A stretch of DNA of 64,000 nt from Viridothelium virens (GCA_010094025.1 ML991783.1:310001-374000); one strand, 5' to 3'; positions 49,552 to 61,765 are shown, numbered from the stretch's first letter. Notes: generated by a model not told the origin, from the sequence alone. Numbers and translations: made by a program.

Positions 49552-50167
49552 GGTCCGAGGAGGACAGAAAAGCTAGAAATGGGATTGAGCATTGCGGCTG
49601 AAAAGTGCAGGCGTGGGTGGTATTTTTCCTGTAGCATCATTGTATTTCTTTTTGATCGGATACCCACAAGTGTACAGTATTATTGTATTACTTTGTAATT
49701 GTTCTACGAACTAGGTCTTCATCATTGGCCTCGACTTCGATGCGTCACCAAGAAGAGTCAGAATTCATGGACCCTCAGAATGCAGCCGAACACTAATTCG
49801 GCTGGTAATTCTACCCATATGGGTTGGGGGTTCTTGAGTTCTTCCAGTAGAAGTTCAGAAACACCGGCTCTGAAGTAACGGTTGGAAGAATAATATTTGG
49901 AGAAAGATATAGGAGAGCGAATTGACAGAATGATAATTTGTGGAATACCATAATCTTGTTCTCGCTTTGTACAAACTAGGAAGGCCCCCATCTTGGATTT
50001 TGGGCACTCAATAGCGTATATGTTCTGTCAATTCATAGTTAGTCGTCCCAACGTTAACGCTGTATAATATCTATCAATAACGCCTTTCTATCCCATCGCC
50101 AAAATCATGCCAATGCCAAGATTTCTCCAAGTCGCCTGATTATGATGACCAATATTCGCGCCCGTAA
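49552..50167. other. Intergenic, between two convergent genes
   Basis: 3' flanks of the membrane-protein gene and the reductase gene. AT-rich near 49.66-49.7 and 50.03-50.1 kb. Nothing else recognised. Confidence 0.5.
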
Positions 50168-52207
50168 TCACCACCCAAACTTCTCCACCTCTATTCCAAC
50201 GTCCCTGCCCTCTCTTACCATACCAGCACATTCATTTCTCACCTCTCGATTCATTCCATCCGGCCCAGAGCATACCACTTCTGTCCTCATGTTCCACTTC
50301 GGCCCACCCCACCCTTCTCCCCTCAATCCCTCTTCATGCCTTTCCACCGCGTCTCTTACTAGCATCCGCATATCCGGTCTCCCAGCCTCCTCAGTCGGCT
50401 GCGGCACCATGATATCTAGCCCGCGCTCGTCCAGCTCACGCAGGCGTTCGTCGCCGATCCAAGCCAGGTGCTCAACTCGGTGCACGATCCAGATGAGACA
50501 CACTCGTTTCGCACTTCCATGCCGCCGCGCCTGGTACGGGTCCTCAATATCGACATCAATATCAGCCGAGGGCGAACAAGGATCCATGAGGAGACTCCAC
50601 AGGAGCGGAAACGCAACAGCGATACCCGAGCCGCCGGCGACGAGGAGCGCGAGGTCGGCGTCACGGAGGCGATCAAGGGCGGAAGACGAGCCGTAGGGGC
50701 CATCGACACGGAGTGTAGCTTGGGGGTGCGAGAGCGCATATTGCAACAGATCACGAGAAAACCCATCGTGCGCGCGTACGATCAGGTTGAACCAGGCATG
50801 AGTGGTTCCTCCTTCTGAGTCTTCCGCGACCCGCCTCCGACGTCCAGGAGCTGCAGATGCGATCGTGAACGGATGCGCTTGGAGCATGTATCGTCGGCCC
50901 AAGCTCGGAACGGTGATGTAAACGTGCTGCGCAGGCTTCCACCCGTACTTTATACCGCCCAACCCAGTCCACCGTGTCCAGAATGATGACCGAGGCGGCT
51001 GCCAATTTGCGGATACAAGGACAGTGTCCTCATCGTGGGCGACGGTGAGATCAGCGCGGAGAGTGCGGGTTTGAGACAGTAGGCGAAAGACGAGGCGGTC
51101 TATGAGGAAGATGGCCAGTGCAGCGGCAACGTAGGGACGAGCGCCATGGTGATGGAAGAACAGGAAGACGAGAGCGGCGAGTTGGAGAAAGACATGCAGG
51201 GCGAGGAACGTTTCGTACCGATGCTGGCGGAAGCTGCTCAGGCTGCTGAAGTAGAGGGTTTCGTATGAAATAAATGCAAGGAGGCCCAGGATAGTGATTC
51301 TGCTGGTGAGGAAGTGAAGGAAGGTGAAACGAGAACTCTGCAGAGTAAGGAAGGCAAGAAACATGCAAATCGTATGAATGAGGGCTTCCAAGCAGAGTAT
51401 TTCGCCTAGGCGGCGGTGGAAGATATTGAGAGCTTCATAAGAGTAACCAGTGAGGTGTTTAAGGGGCGTATTCTTAGCAGAGAGGAGGTAGAGCCATGGA
51501 AGATTGGCGACAAACACAAGCCCGGCGCGGTCACCAAGCAAGAAGAAGGTCCCCTCGGTTAAATTCAAGCGATAAAAGGTGTAAAAGATGTTGAGGGTGA
51601 CGAAAAGGAGAATGCAGATGGTAGTGCCGTTCGGAGATAGACTCTTCTTGATAAATGGAACCTGACGAGGCTGATAGAGAAGAAAAGCACGAATTCGGGA
51701 GATTGCGTTATGCTTCGGTGACGATATGTCTTTCTGGCCAGCAAGTAACGGAGTATTTTCATGGCCATTTTTGAGTGAAGGGTACCCCGGATCAAAATAG
51801 GCATTTTCCTGCATTGTGCTGCTTGAGGAGGACGATGCAGAATAGTCACAGTCCCGCTCTTGTACCCGCACGCCATCAAGTGTGTCCTTTGCTGATGTAT
51901 TCGACTGCTTCCATCTTCGTTTCTGTATATTCCTTCTCCGTCGTCTCTGATGAATCCTTCTGCTCCAATGTACGATGGCTGTCGATAGTACTATCACGAG
52001 CGGAACGACCTGGTAAGTAAGGATGAACCTTCGCGAGAACCGTATCCCCTTGATGAGAGTGTAAAAGCGTCGATCGTGTTGGAGTGAATCATTGCCAGAG
52101 CTTGATACCGTGATATCGTCTACCAACGACCCTTTTGAGTGACGTAAGCTTGCTTTGAGGGAGTACCGAAGGGCAGCTCGAAGCCACTCATCCGAGGGAT
52201 AGTCCAT
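50168..52207 (-). CDS. Ferric reductase-type transmembrane oxidoreductase (FRE/NOX superfamily)
   Basis: Single exon, 679 aa, ATG at 52207. Several membrane helices lie in the first half, then the ferric reductase core: SYEALNIFHRRLGEI and LEALIHTICMFLAFL, then RQHRYETFLALHVFLQL, which supply the paired haem-binding histidines on two helices. An FAD-binding domain follows with HVYITVPSLGRRYMLQAHPF and the HPFTIAS motif, then LRVDGPYGSSS and an NAD(P)-binding glycine turn (LLVAGGSGIAVAFPLLWSL). These enzymes pass electrons from NADPH through FAD and two haems across the plasma membrane to reduce Fe(III) or Cu(II). An N-terminal extension of about 170 residues has one extra helix. GATA-like motifs occur in the upstream region but are not distinctive enough to claim iron control. 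Confidence 0.9.
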   Translation of the reverse strand: MDYPSDEWLRAALRYSLKASLRHSKGSLVDDITVSSSGNDSLQHDRRFYTLIKGIRFSRRFILTYQVVPLVIVLSTAIVHWSRRIHQRRRRRNIQKRRWKQSNTSAKDTLDGVRVQERDCDYSASSSSSSTMQENAYFDPGYPSLKNGHENTPLLAGQKDISSPKHNAISRIRAFLLYQPRQVPFIKKSLSPNGTTICILLFVTLNIFYTFYRLNLTEGTFFLLGDRAGLVFVANLPWLYLLSAKNTPLKHLTGYSYEALNIFHRRLGEILCLEALIHTICMFLAFLTLQSSRFTFLHFLTSRITILGLLAFISYETLYFSSLSSFRQHRYETFLALHVFLQLAALVFLFFHHHGARPYVAAALAIFLIDRLVFRLLSQTRTLRADLTVAHDEDTVLVSANWQPPRSSFWTRWTGLGGIKYGWKPAQHVYITVPSLGRRYMLQAHPFTIASAAPGRRRRVAEDSEGGTTHAWFNLIVRAHDGFSRDLLQYALSHPQATLRVDGPYGSSSALDRLRDADLALLVAGGSGIAVAFPLLWSLLMDPCSPSADIDVDIEDPYQARRHGSAKRVCLIWIVHRVEHLAWIGDERLRELDERGLDIMVPQPTEEAGRPDMRMLVRDAVERHEEGLRGEGWGGPKWNMRTEVVCSGPDGMNREVRNECAGMVREGRDVGIEVEKFGW

Positions 52208-52949
52208 CACATCAAGGCAAATTCACGGACATCGGATAGCACGATCTGGACAGGTCAAAAAGGTCCAAAGTGATGCGACGTTGAGAAAGCGACATGACGT
52301 ACCTTAGAGTTGCTGTGCTCATCATGCCCCTCTAGTGGCTGGTGGATGGAAGCGTGCACGGCGTGGTAAGGAACAAAACTCCGGGCCAGCACATCAAAAG
52401 TACATCCCTTTCAAGCGATAACGCCTTGTGTATTTACATACTTAGGCAATGTACTTGCTGGCCCTTTGCAGTAGATTGGCAAACCCAGACATCCGAGGAG
52501 GTCTCAAACGGGACTTTATACAATTTGCATGCCGGAAGAAATCCAATAGGAAGGAACTAAGGTCTTGTTGAGGACTCGAATGCGCCGTTGTCTATGATCA
52601 CTACAGTCTGTCCATACAACTGAAATCTATTCGTAAGCACATCCACTAGAGATTCCCACATTCAAGATGGTTTTGCATGCCAGCAGCCTAAAAGAAACAG
52701 ACCCATCAAACACAGACATCAGCGAAGATGCCATCATACAGGAAATATCTAGTGGCCTTGGTGTTTTAGCTATTAAGTGACACCGGACTCAGAAGTGATG
52801 TAAGCATTATCAGCGGTTGGGCTGCTGAAGCCTTTTCAATCTATTTCGAACGGCATCGAAACCTTCAGTGCAAATGCCTTGAACTTTCCGCCAAAACCGA
52901 GCGTGCAGCAGCAATACCTGTGGAATACAAACGCGGTTACATGGATATT
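52208..52949. promoter_or_regulatory. Reductase promoter region and ERG13 3' flank
   Basis: About 740 bp between two minus-strand genes. GATA motifs occur at 52245-52250 and near 52410. No gene or RNA recognised. Confidence 0.4.
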
Positions 52950-54530
52950 CTACTGCTTGATAGCATACTTTCTTCGGAACATGTCGTCCACGTCGGTGAG
53001 ATAGTATGTATTCGGGAAAATGGTTTCCGGATTTCCGCTGGGGCTGTAGTTCTTCTGAAGGTGAGCCTTCTCACGGAGATTGCACATCTACACGAGGAAT
53101 GTTAGCTGTTTCTCATTGCAAAGGCCGTCCTCGACTCACATCATCATAAACTTGTGGAGGAACCACACGCCTCGCTGCCAAGCGATTCTGGATATCCAGC
53201 TTTTCTTGGATATCCTTGGTGCTACCAACGACCTTCAAGCTAAAGAAGGAGCTAGCAAGACCACTTCCATAACTGAAGACGCCAATTCTCTTTCCTTGCA
53301 GGTCCGAGGAATCTACGTTGCTTAAAACGCTGCAAAGACTGCCATAAACACTGGCCGAATACATATTACCGCACATAGTGGGGACCTGGATGCCCGGTTG
53401 CACGCGCTGGGCGTAGCGCTTCTTGGCAAGAGCCATGAAGGTCTTCTCGAGCGTCTTGTCTGTGAGACTGGCCTCCTTGGATAAGTTACGTATCTCTGCG
53501 GGCACTTCTGCGAAGAGAGGGTTCGAGGGGTCATTGAGAAAGTCATTGTAGAGCAGCCGAGCGTAAGACTTGGAGACTAGCTTGCAAGTCGGTGCATGGA
53601 AAATGACGTTGTCAAATCGGTCGAGAGGGGTTTGAACAGATTCCGTTGTTGCGTGCCCATTGGTACCGTTGGCTTGACCGTGTAACTTCGCTTCGCGATC
53701 GTTGTAGGCTTTGTAGCAGGCGTCAACGGCTTCGGTATAGCATTTGATCGAAAAGTGCCCATCCACGATTGGATATTCACTAGTAAGGTCCGGCTTGTAG
53801 AAATCATAGGCGTGGACGATATAGCTCCCACGAAGACCAGGTTCGACAACTATTGGAGCATCGGGTCCGATGAGCATGGCTACACAGCCAGCACCTCCCG
53901 TTGGTCGCGCATTACCCTTTTTGTACAGAGCAATGTCACCAGCTACGACAATCGCGTTGCGACCGTCCCAGTAGGAAGAATCCATCCAATTCACCGTGTT
54001 GAACAGAGCATTTGTGCCACCGTAGCAGGCATTGACAGTGTCTACACCCTCTACATTGGTATTTCCAGAGTCTTGGAAGAGCTGCATTAAGACTGACTTG
54101 ACTGACTTAGATTTGTCCAGCAGCGTCTCTGTGCCCACCTCGAGCCTGCCAATGGATCTGGGGTCTATAGAGTACTTGCGGAGAAGGGATGAGACAGCAG
54201 TCAGAGCGAGAGAATAGATATCTGGCATGAGACATTAGCCAAGAATACATCGAGCCTTCGAAGAGCACATCTTACCTTCTCTGTCATCACAAAAGCTCAT
54301 TTTCGTCTGTCCGAGACCGATTGTATACTTGCCCTGGCTTACGCCATCGAACTTCTCAAGCTCAGCCTGGTCTACACACTGCAATGTATATGGTCAATTG
54401 ATGTTTCTATTCACAACCGCCAGCTCCCTAGATCTTGCTCTCCCGAAGCGCTCCAAGAAGAAGTTCATACCTGACTCGGAAAGTAAAGTTCCATGGCTTT
54501 GATGCCCACATTTTGAGGTCGCGCAGCCAT
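52950..54530 (-). CDS. erg13: Hydroxymethylglutaryl-CoA synthase
   Basis: Four exons, complement(52950-53087, 53140-54221, 54276-54378, 54471-54530), 460 aa. Exon 1 encodes [20 protein letters not shown]. Exon 2 gives [18 protein letters not shown]. Exon 3 holds the active-site segment [18 protein letters not shown] with the nucleophilic Cys, [56 protein letters not shown] with the catalytic His, and [15 protein letters not shown]. The last exon encodes the C-terminal block beginning [16 protein letters not shown] and ending KYAIKQ. The enzyme joins acetyl-CoA and acetoacetyl-CoA to HMG-CoA, the second step of the mevalonate and ergosterol pathway in the cytosol. All introns are GT-AG and in phase, and the last exon is lost if intron 3 is missed. 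Confidence 0.97.
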
Positions 54531-56051
54531 GTTGAAGGTGTTGTTCACTATTGCAAGTAGAAAATTGAGTCGAGTGTAAATTCGAGAAAGGAGCAGTCAC
54601 AGGGTTCAGGAACGGCGGTGTGGGGAAGAATTGCAGTAGCTGGATAAGAGAGAATCCTTGTCCGTGGTTCGTCCGTGAACTTCCAAGACTCCCGGGCTGT
54701 AGTTGTCGTTGATAATGCTATGTACCTGGGACGAAACCTTGGGTGTACGGAGATTCCCAAATAGAGTCAGCCTCTGGCGGTAGCCGGGTTTTGAGGTAAA
54801 TGGTAAATTCCGGAGGTTTGGATGCTCAGGCCTTTGAGTACTTGAGGGAGTACTTAACGGCTGGAATTCGCTTCAGGGTCCAGCCCAAAGGTCGGTGGGC
54901 TGTCGGTGCATTCGCCAATCAGCGCGTTTCCGTGAACGGGCCCTCGGCGCCCGATCTATCTGCAACTACAACATGCTAATTACCTCCTTCGTACACGGTC
55001 TGATTTTTTTACATCCACTTTCTGAGCATCAGCTACCGCCAGACCAGCTGCGGCATACGGGTTCCGAGGCAGCTCACACCTTTTGGAATGTCCAACCCTG
55101 CAACATGTTTGCATTCTCTATCTGCTCTATGCTCCGTGTCTCCGTTGCCATGATTCCCCCATGGCAAAACTTTCAGAGGGCTGAGTGGCTTACACTGCTC
55201 AAACATTTCCGGCTCCTCCACAGTACCAGTCTTTGCCCAAGTCCCGTCATCTCACTTGTAATCTCAACACGCGTAAGGTGGTAGGTGCCTAGCAAATGGA
55301 TGCCTTGACTCTCAACCAATATCAAGTTCATGGCGGATCTGTCAGACGTGTCGGACTGACTAGACTTTCTTGGTGATGTTACGTCACCCTCGCGTGACAG
55401 TTGCGGTGTGGCGTCCCAAAGCCATGACTAGGTAGGTATCTCTCTCTACGGCCTGTCAAATTGACCAATGTGCTCAAGCAGGTTGAGGCAGATCTTAAGC
55501 TCCGTATCTCCGTTACATCTAGGCAGCTGCACAATCTCTTGGTTTCGAGATTCGAGACAGATCCACGTCTTCGATGTGTCATCATTGTGAGATACTGGCT
55601 TCAGCCATCCCAGTGCCTTCATTGTGGTGCACTTATTCATAAACATGCTTTGGTCACATTCTAGTGCGAACTCTTGAATAACACTTGTCTTGTTCCTGGA
55701 TTGCACTTCGGACCCCTGCACAGACGCTGGGGTTGCACTTCACTTCCCATATACCCTCCCCGCAAAGATATTTCATCACCATGGCAGCCTTCACTCGTTG
55801 ATCTGCAATACCAACTTGCGCACATACAAGAGCTACATATCTACAACGATACCACCTGGGGTTGGAAGAGCTAGGAAAAGCATGAAATGGGCATCTGATG
55901 TGGTTATGAAGATCAAATTTGAACCATAGTCATATAACGTCAGAGAGGAGCATCGCTTGGAAAAGGTATAAGTCTGAAGTCTAACTTAAAGCTTTCATCA
56001 AAGTATGGTTGAGGCGGAGATATTATCCATTTCGAGGCTGAGCATTTATGG

Positions 56052-56087
56052 CGGAGTACACCGAGTACGCCGAGGACACCGAGTACA
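56052..56087 (+). repeat. Minisatellite, four 9-bp units
   Basis: Units CGGAGTACA, CCGAGTACG, CCGAGGACA and CCGAGTACA, read directly. Non-coding. Confidence 0.85.
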
Positions 56088-56145
56088 CAATTCAGCGGCA
56101 CAGCACTCTAGGGTCAGCCTGATCTCCTTTGGACACTACTTTCCT

Positions 56146-56181
56146 CTAGCGTTCAGCTTTCCGCTAGCGTTCAGCTTTCCT
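56146..56181 (+). repeat. Tandem duplication of an 18-bp unit
   Basis: CTAGCGTTCAGCTTTCC occurs twice, each followed by one more base (G, then T). About 60 bp after the 9-bp minisatellite. Confidence 0.85.
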
Positions 56182-56795
56182 TTGTCCCAATTCTTTGAGT
56201 CAGTCTGACGGATCGGTCCGTAACATGTACACTTCATTACGAAAACGAGGCTAATGAATAGATCATGCACGGTGTGTAGGACTTGATTGGCTTCTGCTGC
56301 CTTTTCCGGGGAAAATAAAAGTAGTTTTCCCAACTCTCTTAAGAGTTCCCTGCTAGGATATAGCGGGTGCGCTCTCAGCGGCGCCACTGATCGACGAATC
56401 ATCTAGATCCTCGGCCGAACAAGGATTGATGTGGGATCTGCACGCGATACTGTACATACACCAACTTCTCACGTCGACAGGATTCTCGATTGGTGTGGTC
56501 ACTGTGCCACCGTGCCGCTTCATGGGAACTACCGAAGATTCACATACCGAAAATGCTGCAATGATTCTGCGCAGATATATTACATGTACCGACACGTCTT
56601 CCCATAGTGGAATATCATACTCAGACGGCTAATGCTGTCTCACTTGCACACCCTGTGGCGTTGTTCCTGAATGGGTCTGCTGTTCCAAGGCCAAAGTATT
56701 TTAGCTGCGCCGGTCCCTCAGAAAGCAAAGACGAGAGACTCTCCTTCTGTGGGCAACTTCACGTTTCAACAGCGACATCTAGATCAGTGACCAAG

Positions 56796-58219
56796 ATGGG
56801 TCTCGCACCACTAAGCGTTACCATAATTATTCTCTCCGTCATCTTCAGTTCCTTGGCGATTATCGCCGTTTGCATGCGCGTGGCAGCTAGACTCGTCATG
56901 AGAAATCACTTTGGGGTCGACGATTATCTTATATTTCCCGCTCTGGTATTTCTGGTTCTCCGATTCTGGACCTTGCGCTCCTCTTTGGGCTCGTGAAGCT
57001 AATTGTGAAATTACAGATAGCGGCTCTGGGACTTGGTGCGGACACGATTGTCGGTGAGGTCTCTTGTTCACAGCTAGCAGGAGGAAAAGCCTTCCATTAA
57101 CGATTTACAGGAGCCTCACTGGGCAACCTTGGTGGACATACCTTGCCTCCTCCAGGCGGAGCCATTGTTCTGAACGAGACATTGATAGTCTTTTTGCGAG
57201 TAAGTCTATCATCCGCAGACTGCGTTCAGATCCCTATCTAAGTGTCCCGATAGACGGGCTTCGCTTCTCAGCTGCTGGCCATAGTTTGCTTGTGCTTCTC
57301 GAAGCTGTCCATTGTTTTCCTCTACCGGCGCATCTTTTGCGGCCGTACATTCCGTATATACTGCTGGATACTTATTGGCATCATCACAGCCTCGGGGCTT
57401 TCGTTCTTTTTTGCAGCCCTCTTCTCGTGCCACCCAATCTTACCGGGTTTCATTGGTCAACACGGCCGGCCTTGTCCCAGTTATAGCCCGGTATTCCTGG
57501 GTGCCGCCATTTCAAATATGATAATCGATATCATGATTCTGACGGCTCCCATACCAGTTATTTGGATGTTACAAATGCCAGTGCGATTAAGACTGGGTGT
57601 CACTGCTATCTTCCTCATGGGCTTTTTGTGAGTGGTCACCATCTTCGTGAATAATTTACCGCGCTAAGAAGAATGATAGCGTTACTGGCACTAGTGTTGC
57701 GCGAATTTATTTCTTCTACCAGGTTGTGAAGAAAAGTGCTTCATCCGTTGATCAAACATGTGAGTTATCAAACCAGTTGCGAAACTTCGGTCTTACAGTC
57801 TAGATATTTACGCTCCCGCTCTGTATTGGTCACAGCTAGAAAGCGCTAATGCGGTTGTCTGCGCTTGTCTCCCGACGCTCAAACCCCTGCTAAGGCACAT
57901 TGGTATCAATAGTGCCGTTCGTAGCCTGACAAGCAGGCTTACAGTGCCTTTCGTGGGAAAGAAACGCCTCAGAAACGCCTCGAATAATAACGATAACATG
58001 TCTTTCCGTGATGGTTCTTCACTGGAAAATCTAACGTCTAAACGTGCTCAGGGCAATAAAAACTCCTACGAGATTGCAGCCAAACCCCCGGGAACAGCCG
58101 ACAGCGACCAAGCTGTACCTTACGATGGTATTGGAGTTGGGATAAGCTTGACGACCTTGGCTCAAACATCTAGCCCACAGAGCTTAGACCCAGATCGAAA
58201 GGAACAACGAAAGCATTGA
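56796..58219 (+). CDS. PTH11-like integral membrane protein (fungal rhodopsin-domain family)
   Basis: Six exons: 56796-56945, 57017-57053, 57111-57199, 57254-57627, 57680-57759 and 57804-58219, 381 aa. Features: helix 1 (LSVTIIILSVIFSSLAIIAV), MRVAARLVMRNHFGVDDYLI with the family's DDY, then FASQLLAIVCLCFSKLSIVF followed by LYRRIF, FFFAALFSCHPI, SNMIIDIMILTAPIPVIWML, YAPALYWSQLESANAVVCAC and LPTLKPLL. A polar cytosolic tail of about 100 residues ends RKEQRKH. Members include the Magnaporthe PTH11 surface-sensing receptor; ligands are mostly unknown. The first junction is uncertain: the 71-bp intron 56946-57016 removes sequence that would otherwise encode a helix in a different frame. If it is not spliced, the gene would have a frame break near 56950. 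Confidence 0.82.
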
Positions 58220-60482
58220 CCTCTAAATGAGATCTCATCGAACCACGTTGGTCAGCAGTCCAGTTTGAAACCCGAGACAACCGACCGGACTAGATTCCTA
58301 TGCTGTGCTAAACGGATCGAAAGAACGGGCAAGTGAGCCACAGCACACGATATCTACAGCCCAAAGACATGAGAGAAACATCCTTGACAGTCTTAAGTAA
58401 TGGATTCTCGAACGTGGTGCCAGCCTGGTCTGGCTGGACATGTTCATTTCAGACTTGACTTTACCAATCAACAAATACGAGAAAGCTTATTGACGAGAAA
58501 GCCCCCTGCGCGTGCGCGTAATTTTCGAATTCCTGGGTGTCCTACAAAGTATTGGAAGAGTGCGGAAGTAAGATCGAAACGAGATGAGTGTCTATCGACT
58601 TCGATCACCGCGTTGGGAACACTTGTTGCTTACTGAGAAGCTCTTGTGAGCTAATCTCGATGGGAGCTCATCCACGCTGTAGCCGTTGCGCGAGTACCAC
58701 AGGCCCCTAGACTTATCGAGCAGCTACATCTCAATCACCCGGACCACGGCGGACGTTCTTCACGGAGCACTGTGCGTACCGCTCCCAATTTAAGGTCAAT
58801 ACCGACTCCAGCGCTAGGTCCATCTTGAAGGATGCATTGACTGTCAGGGGAACTGTAGTGTACGGCTGAACTAAGGAGCAACGAGCCGGTCATAACGCCA
58901 GTATTCTTTCATTTTGAGGTATCCTCCCAACAGGGCAGTCAATCTTTACATATCATCCTCTGTGATACGACTCTGATTCCAATACCATTTGGGCCTATGG
59001 ATATCGGTGAGTGACATCCGAGCAAAACCAGGTCTAGCATTTCATTGACAAGAGAAAAGCAAAAAGTGTGTGGTTTCGCAGTTATGGTGATGCAGCGCTG
59101 GTTGCGCAGGGAAAAGAATGCCTGAGCCCGACCTGCGGATGTGGAGGCTAGAATCCAGTCCAAGGGTGGCAAAGTGCCCAAAGGATCGAGATGCGAATTC
59201 CTGAAGGGAAGGCGGGAACCTGGCTCTATGATTTCATATATCGAGCAACTGGGATTTATTTTGCAGAACCTGTACGGTAGGTCAGGGGAATGCTGCAAAG
59301 ATTCAATAAGAAAAGAAAGAACGGGATGCAAACAATACACACTCTATCTGAGTAGCCACAATCTGTTCTAGAAATCCCCATGGACCGGCCATGCATATGT
59401 TGGAAAAACAACTCCTAGTAATGCGATCTTCATCTGGTGATAGACTCTTGACTTGTGGCAGTACAATCCCTTGACTGTTGATCCGCGACGAACTACCTTA
59501 CCTAGTTTGGCATTCCCTTACGCGTTATATGTCGTCATCGATTCAAGCGGAGTAAATGCTTGGTCGTGAGAAGGTAGATTCTGTAGGGTTTTAGCTAATT
59601 GACCTTATGTGGTGCTGTATTTCCCCGCGACTCGACCAGAAATATGCCAGCATCTCAAACACTACCATCTGAATTCAGCTTTGTCAGAGCGGTTAAATTC
59701 TGGTCATGCCATGCTAGCATAGTAACATCTGTCTCTAAATCTCCAGATCTGTAGAGAAAAAAAAGGGAAAGACCAACCTCTGTAAAATTTCTTAAAAGTA
59801 TCAACATCTCTTCTTTTACTTTCTAATTTTTTTGGGCTTAGTATTTTGCCCTCAAGAAGGTGAGCGTAAACAAAAATGAGAAAGAGAGACACTACATATC
59901 TAGTAATAAGATTCTTCTCGGAGTTACTAAATAGCTGATCTTTGATTGCTATTTCATGAAACTTGTAGTGGAAGCTTGACGTTGACGGTTATAGAGATCT
60001 GGCAGGACAAGTGGCGTCCGGAAAGTTATATAAGGTGCCTAAGGCTATTCTCTACTTAGCCTGATCATATGATTCAAAATTCCCGTCGACATTATTTCCA
60101 AATTCTAATGAAATGGACTTATGAAGACTACCTAGCCGAACCGACTATTACCTGCAATTAGACACGAGCGTCCGGCCGCATTCATGCGTTTCCTATCCAT
60201 GACGCAACGAGCCAGGTCGGAGTCGGAACACACAAGGTGCAAGGCCTCCATACAAGTTAATTACACCAAGTCATTGGAGTATGAAGACTTTGCTATGCAG
60301 CACCAGGACAACCACCCTCCAACGGATCCTCGCTAGTTATCGATATGGTCGTCTACGGATTGGGAGCATGTGGCATGCTCGAACGCTCTTCAATCAAACC
60401 TTGATATTTGGATGTTTAGAATATTTTAGCTCTTGGCGGATAAAGGAGAATTTGTAAGGTGGACGTCTTCGTGATCCCTGCC

Positions 60483-61003
60483 TCACAGAATAACGAGGGT
60501 AATCGGCCATTCTGGACCTTGTAGGTCGGAAGAAAATGGGATGCCAAAGTACATGCCAGATTGAGACAATAATTTAACAAAAACTTCGGCCTCGGCTATG
60601 GTCGTAGCTTTGCAGATTGCAATTGATTGGATATTCGGCGTCGGACGAAAACGACCTTGCTGAGCAGAGACAGAGACGAGCCGTCGAACCAGCCCAGGAT
60701 GCATATGAAGAGCCAAGAAATTCTTCCGAGCCCAGATAGCAAACATTGAGACAATCAAGCTGGCTCGCCACCCTGCAAACCCTGTCACAAACAATGCGCC
60801 TTCCTTGCTGCCTTGAATGCGAGCAGAAATTCAATGAGTCTGAAGCGGACGGTGGGACGGTATGCAAAGCCACACCGCATGGTCTCCGAAAGGATTGTCC
60901 AACCGACAAAGGCAGCTACTCTGACAGGCAATCCGGGGTCGGTATAGACAATGACGTCGTGACCATCGAGAAAAAATCTTAAAGGATGACGATCTCCACC
61001 TAG
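60483..61003 (-). pseudogene. Possible remnant or fragment of a protein gene, family unknown
   Basis: On the minus strand two overlapping open frames look protein-like rather than random. The upstream one (61003-60785) reads FLDGHDVIVYTDPG, then VRVAAFVGWTILSETMRCGF and VRFRLIEFLLAFKAARK. The other frame (down to 60483) reads FVTGFAGWRASLIVSMFAIW, then FLALHMHPGLVRRL and PNIQSIAICKATTIAEAEVF. The switch from one frame to the other would need a break or an unseen intron, and no start or 5' exon is visible upstream. I do not recognise the family. It could also be chance; the region around it is gene-poor. Confidence 0.3.
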
Positions 61004-61765
61004 TCATTCAGTCACTTCATTCAGGCACCCAGGAATGATGGACGGGGAAAGTCAAGGAATCATCCAAGTGCCTCTAGGCTGAAGATTTTGGGCGATCTAT
61101 TCTTAATCCCGGCTTGTTACTTCGTAAAGCTCGAGTTATGAGACGAGAATCAGTGTGGTACCTTTCGCCTCAGCGATCACAGTAGGAACGCACGAGGCAA
61201 TGCTGCAGCAGTCGCTACCACCCTCCTGTTAAGAGAAACATGACCAACAATGAGGGGTAGGCCGTGGGGAAATGTCGTCAAGCGGGGGGGCGGCGTGGCC
61301 CCAATTTCTCACGACGACAAGAGCGATCGTGGAGTGGCCGGAGATCGAGCGTTGAATGGGTGCGTGCTAACAGGAGGCAACAAAAAATCACTCGACCGGC
61401 AGCCATGCCATGACCGCTTGTCATCGTCCACGTCTTCCGGCAGTGAAAGCGTTCAAGAGTCACCGAACGCAGTTCGTCAGCCGCGCAGGCTTAGGCGGTG
61501 CCAGCATGCCGTTCAAACCATTCACGCCCAGTATCTGCAACCAAGACCGTGGATGAGGGTGCGGCAAGCCGGAGTGCTTAGGTAGCCGTGCTGAGAGGTA
61601 CGCGTGAGCAGGTCACTGCCCGGTGGCCAGGTGTCTGCTCGTGGCTGCCCGTGGCTGCCCTCGCTGGTGGGTACGCCGTATTAGGTACTTGCCTAGGTAG
61701 GTAGCTAGGGCACGGAGGTCCTCTGGTACTCCGTCCTCTTGGTGCTCCGTAGAGGAGGGTGGTTC

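Larger units (their letters stand above)
54531..56795. other. 2.3-kb divergent region upstream of ERG13 and the PTH11-like gene
   Basis: It should hold both promoters. I looked for a sterol element (ATCACCCCAC) near ERG13 and did not find one. Two small tandem repeats lie at 56052-56087 and 56146-56181. Open frames are short and featureless. Confidence 0.45.

Noticed and set aside
53140-53150. Reading ERG13 exon 3 on into intron 3 (ending [11 protein letters not shown])
   Set aside because: A GTGAGT donor at 53139 and the exon at 52950-53087 restore the family's C-terminal block.
54560-54900. Sterol regulatory element upstream of ERG13
   Set aside because: Only a partial GTGTGGGG match; no ATCACCCCAC-type site on either strand.
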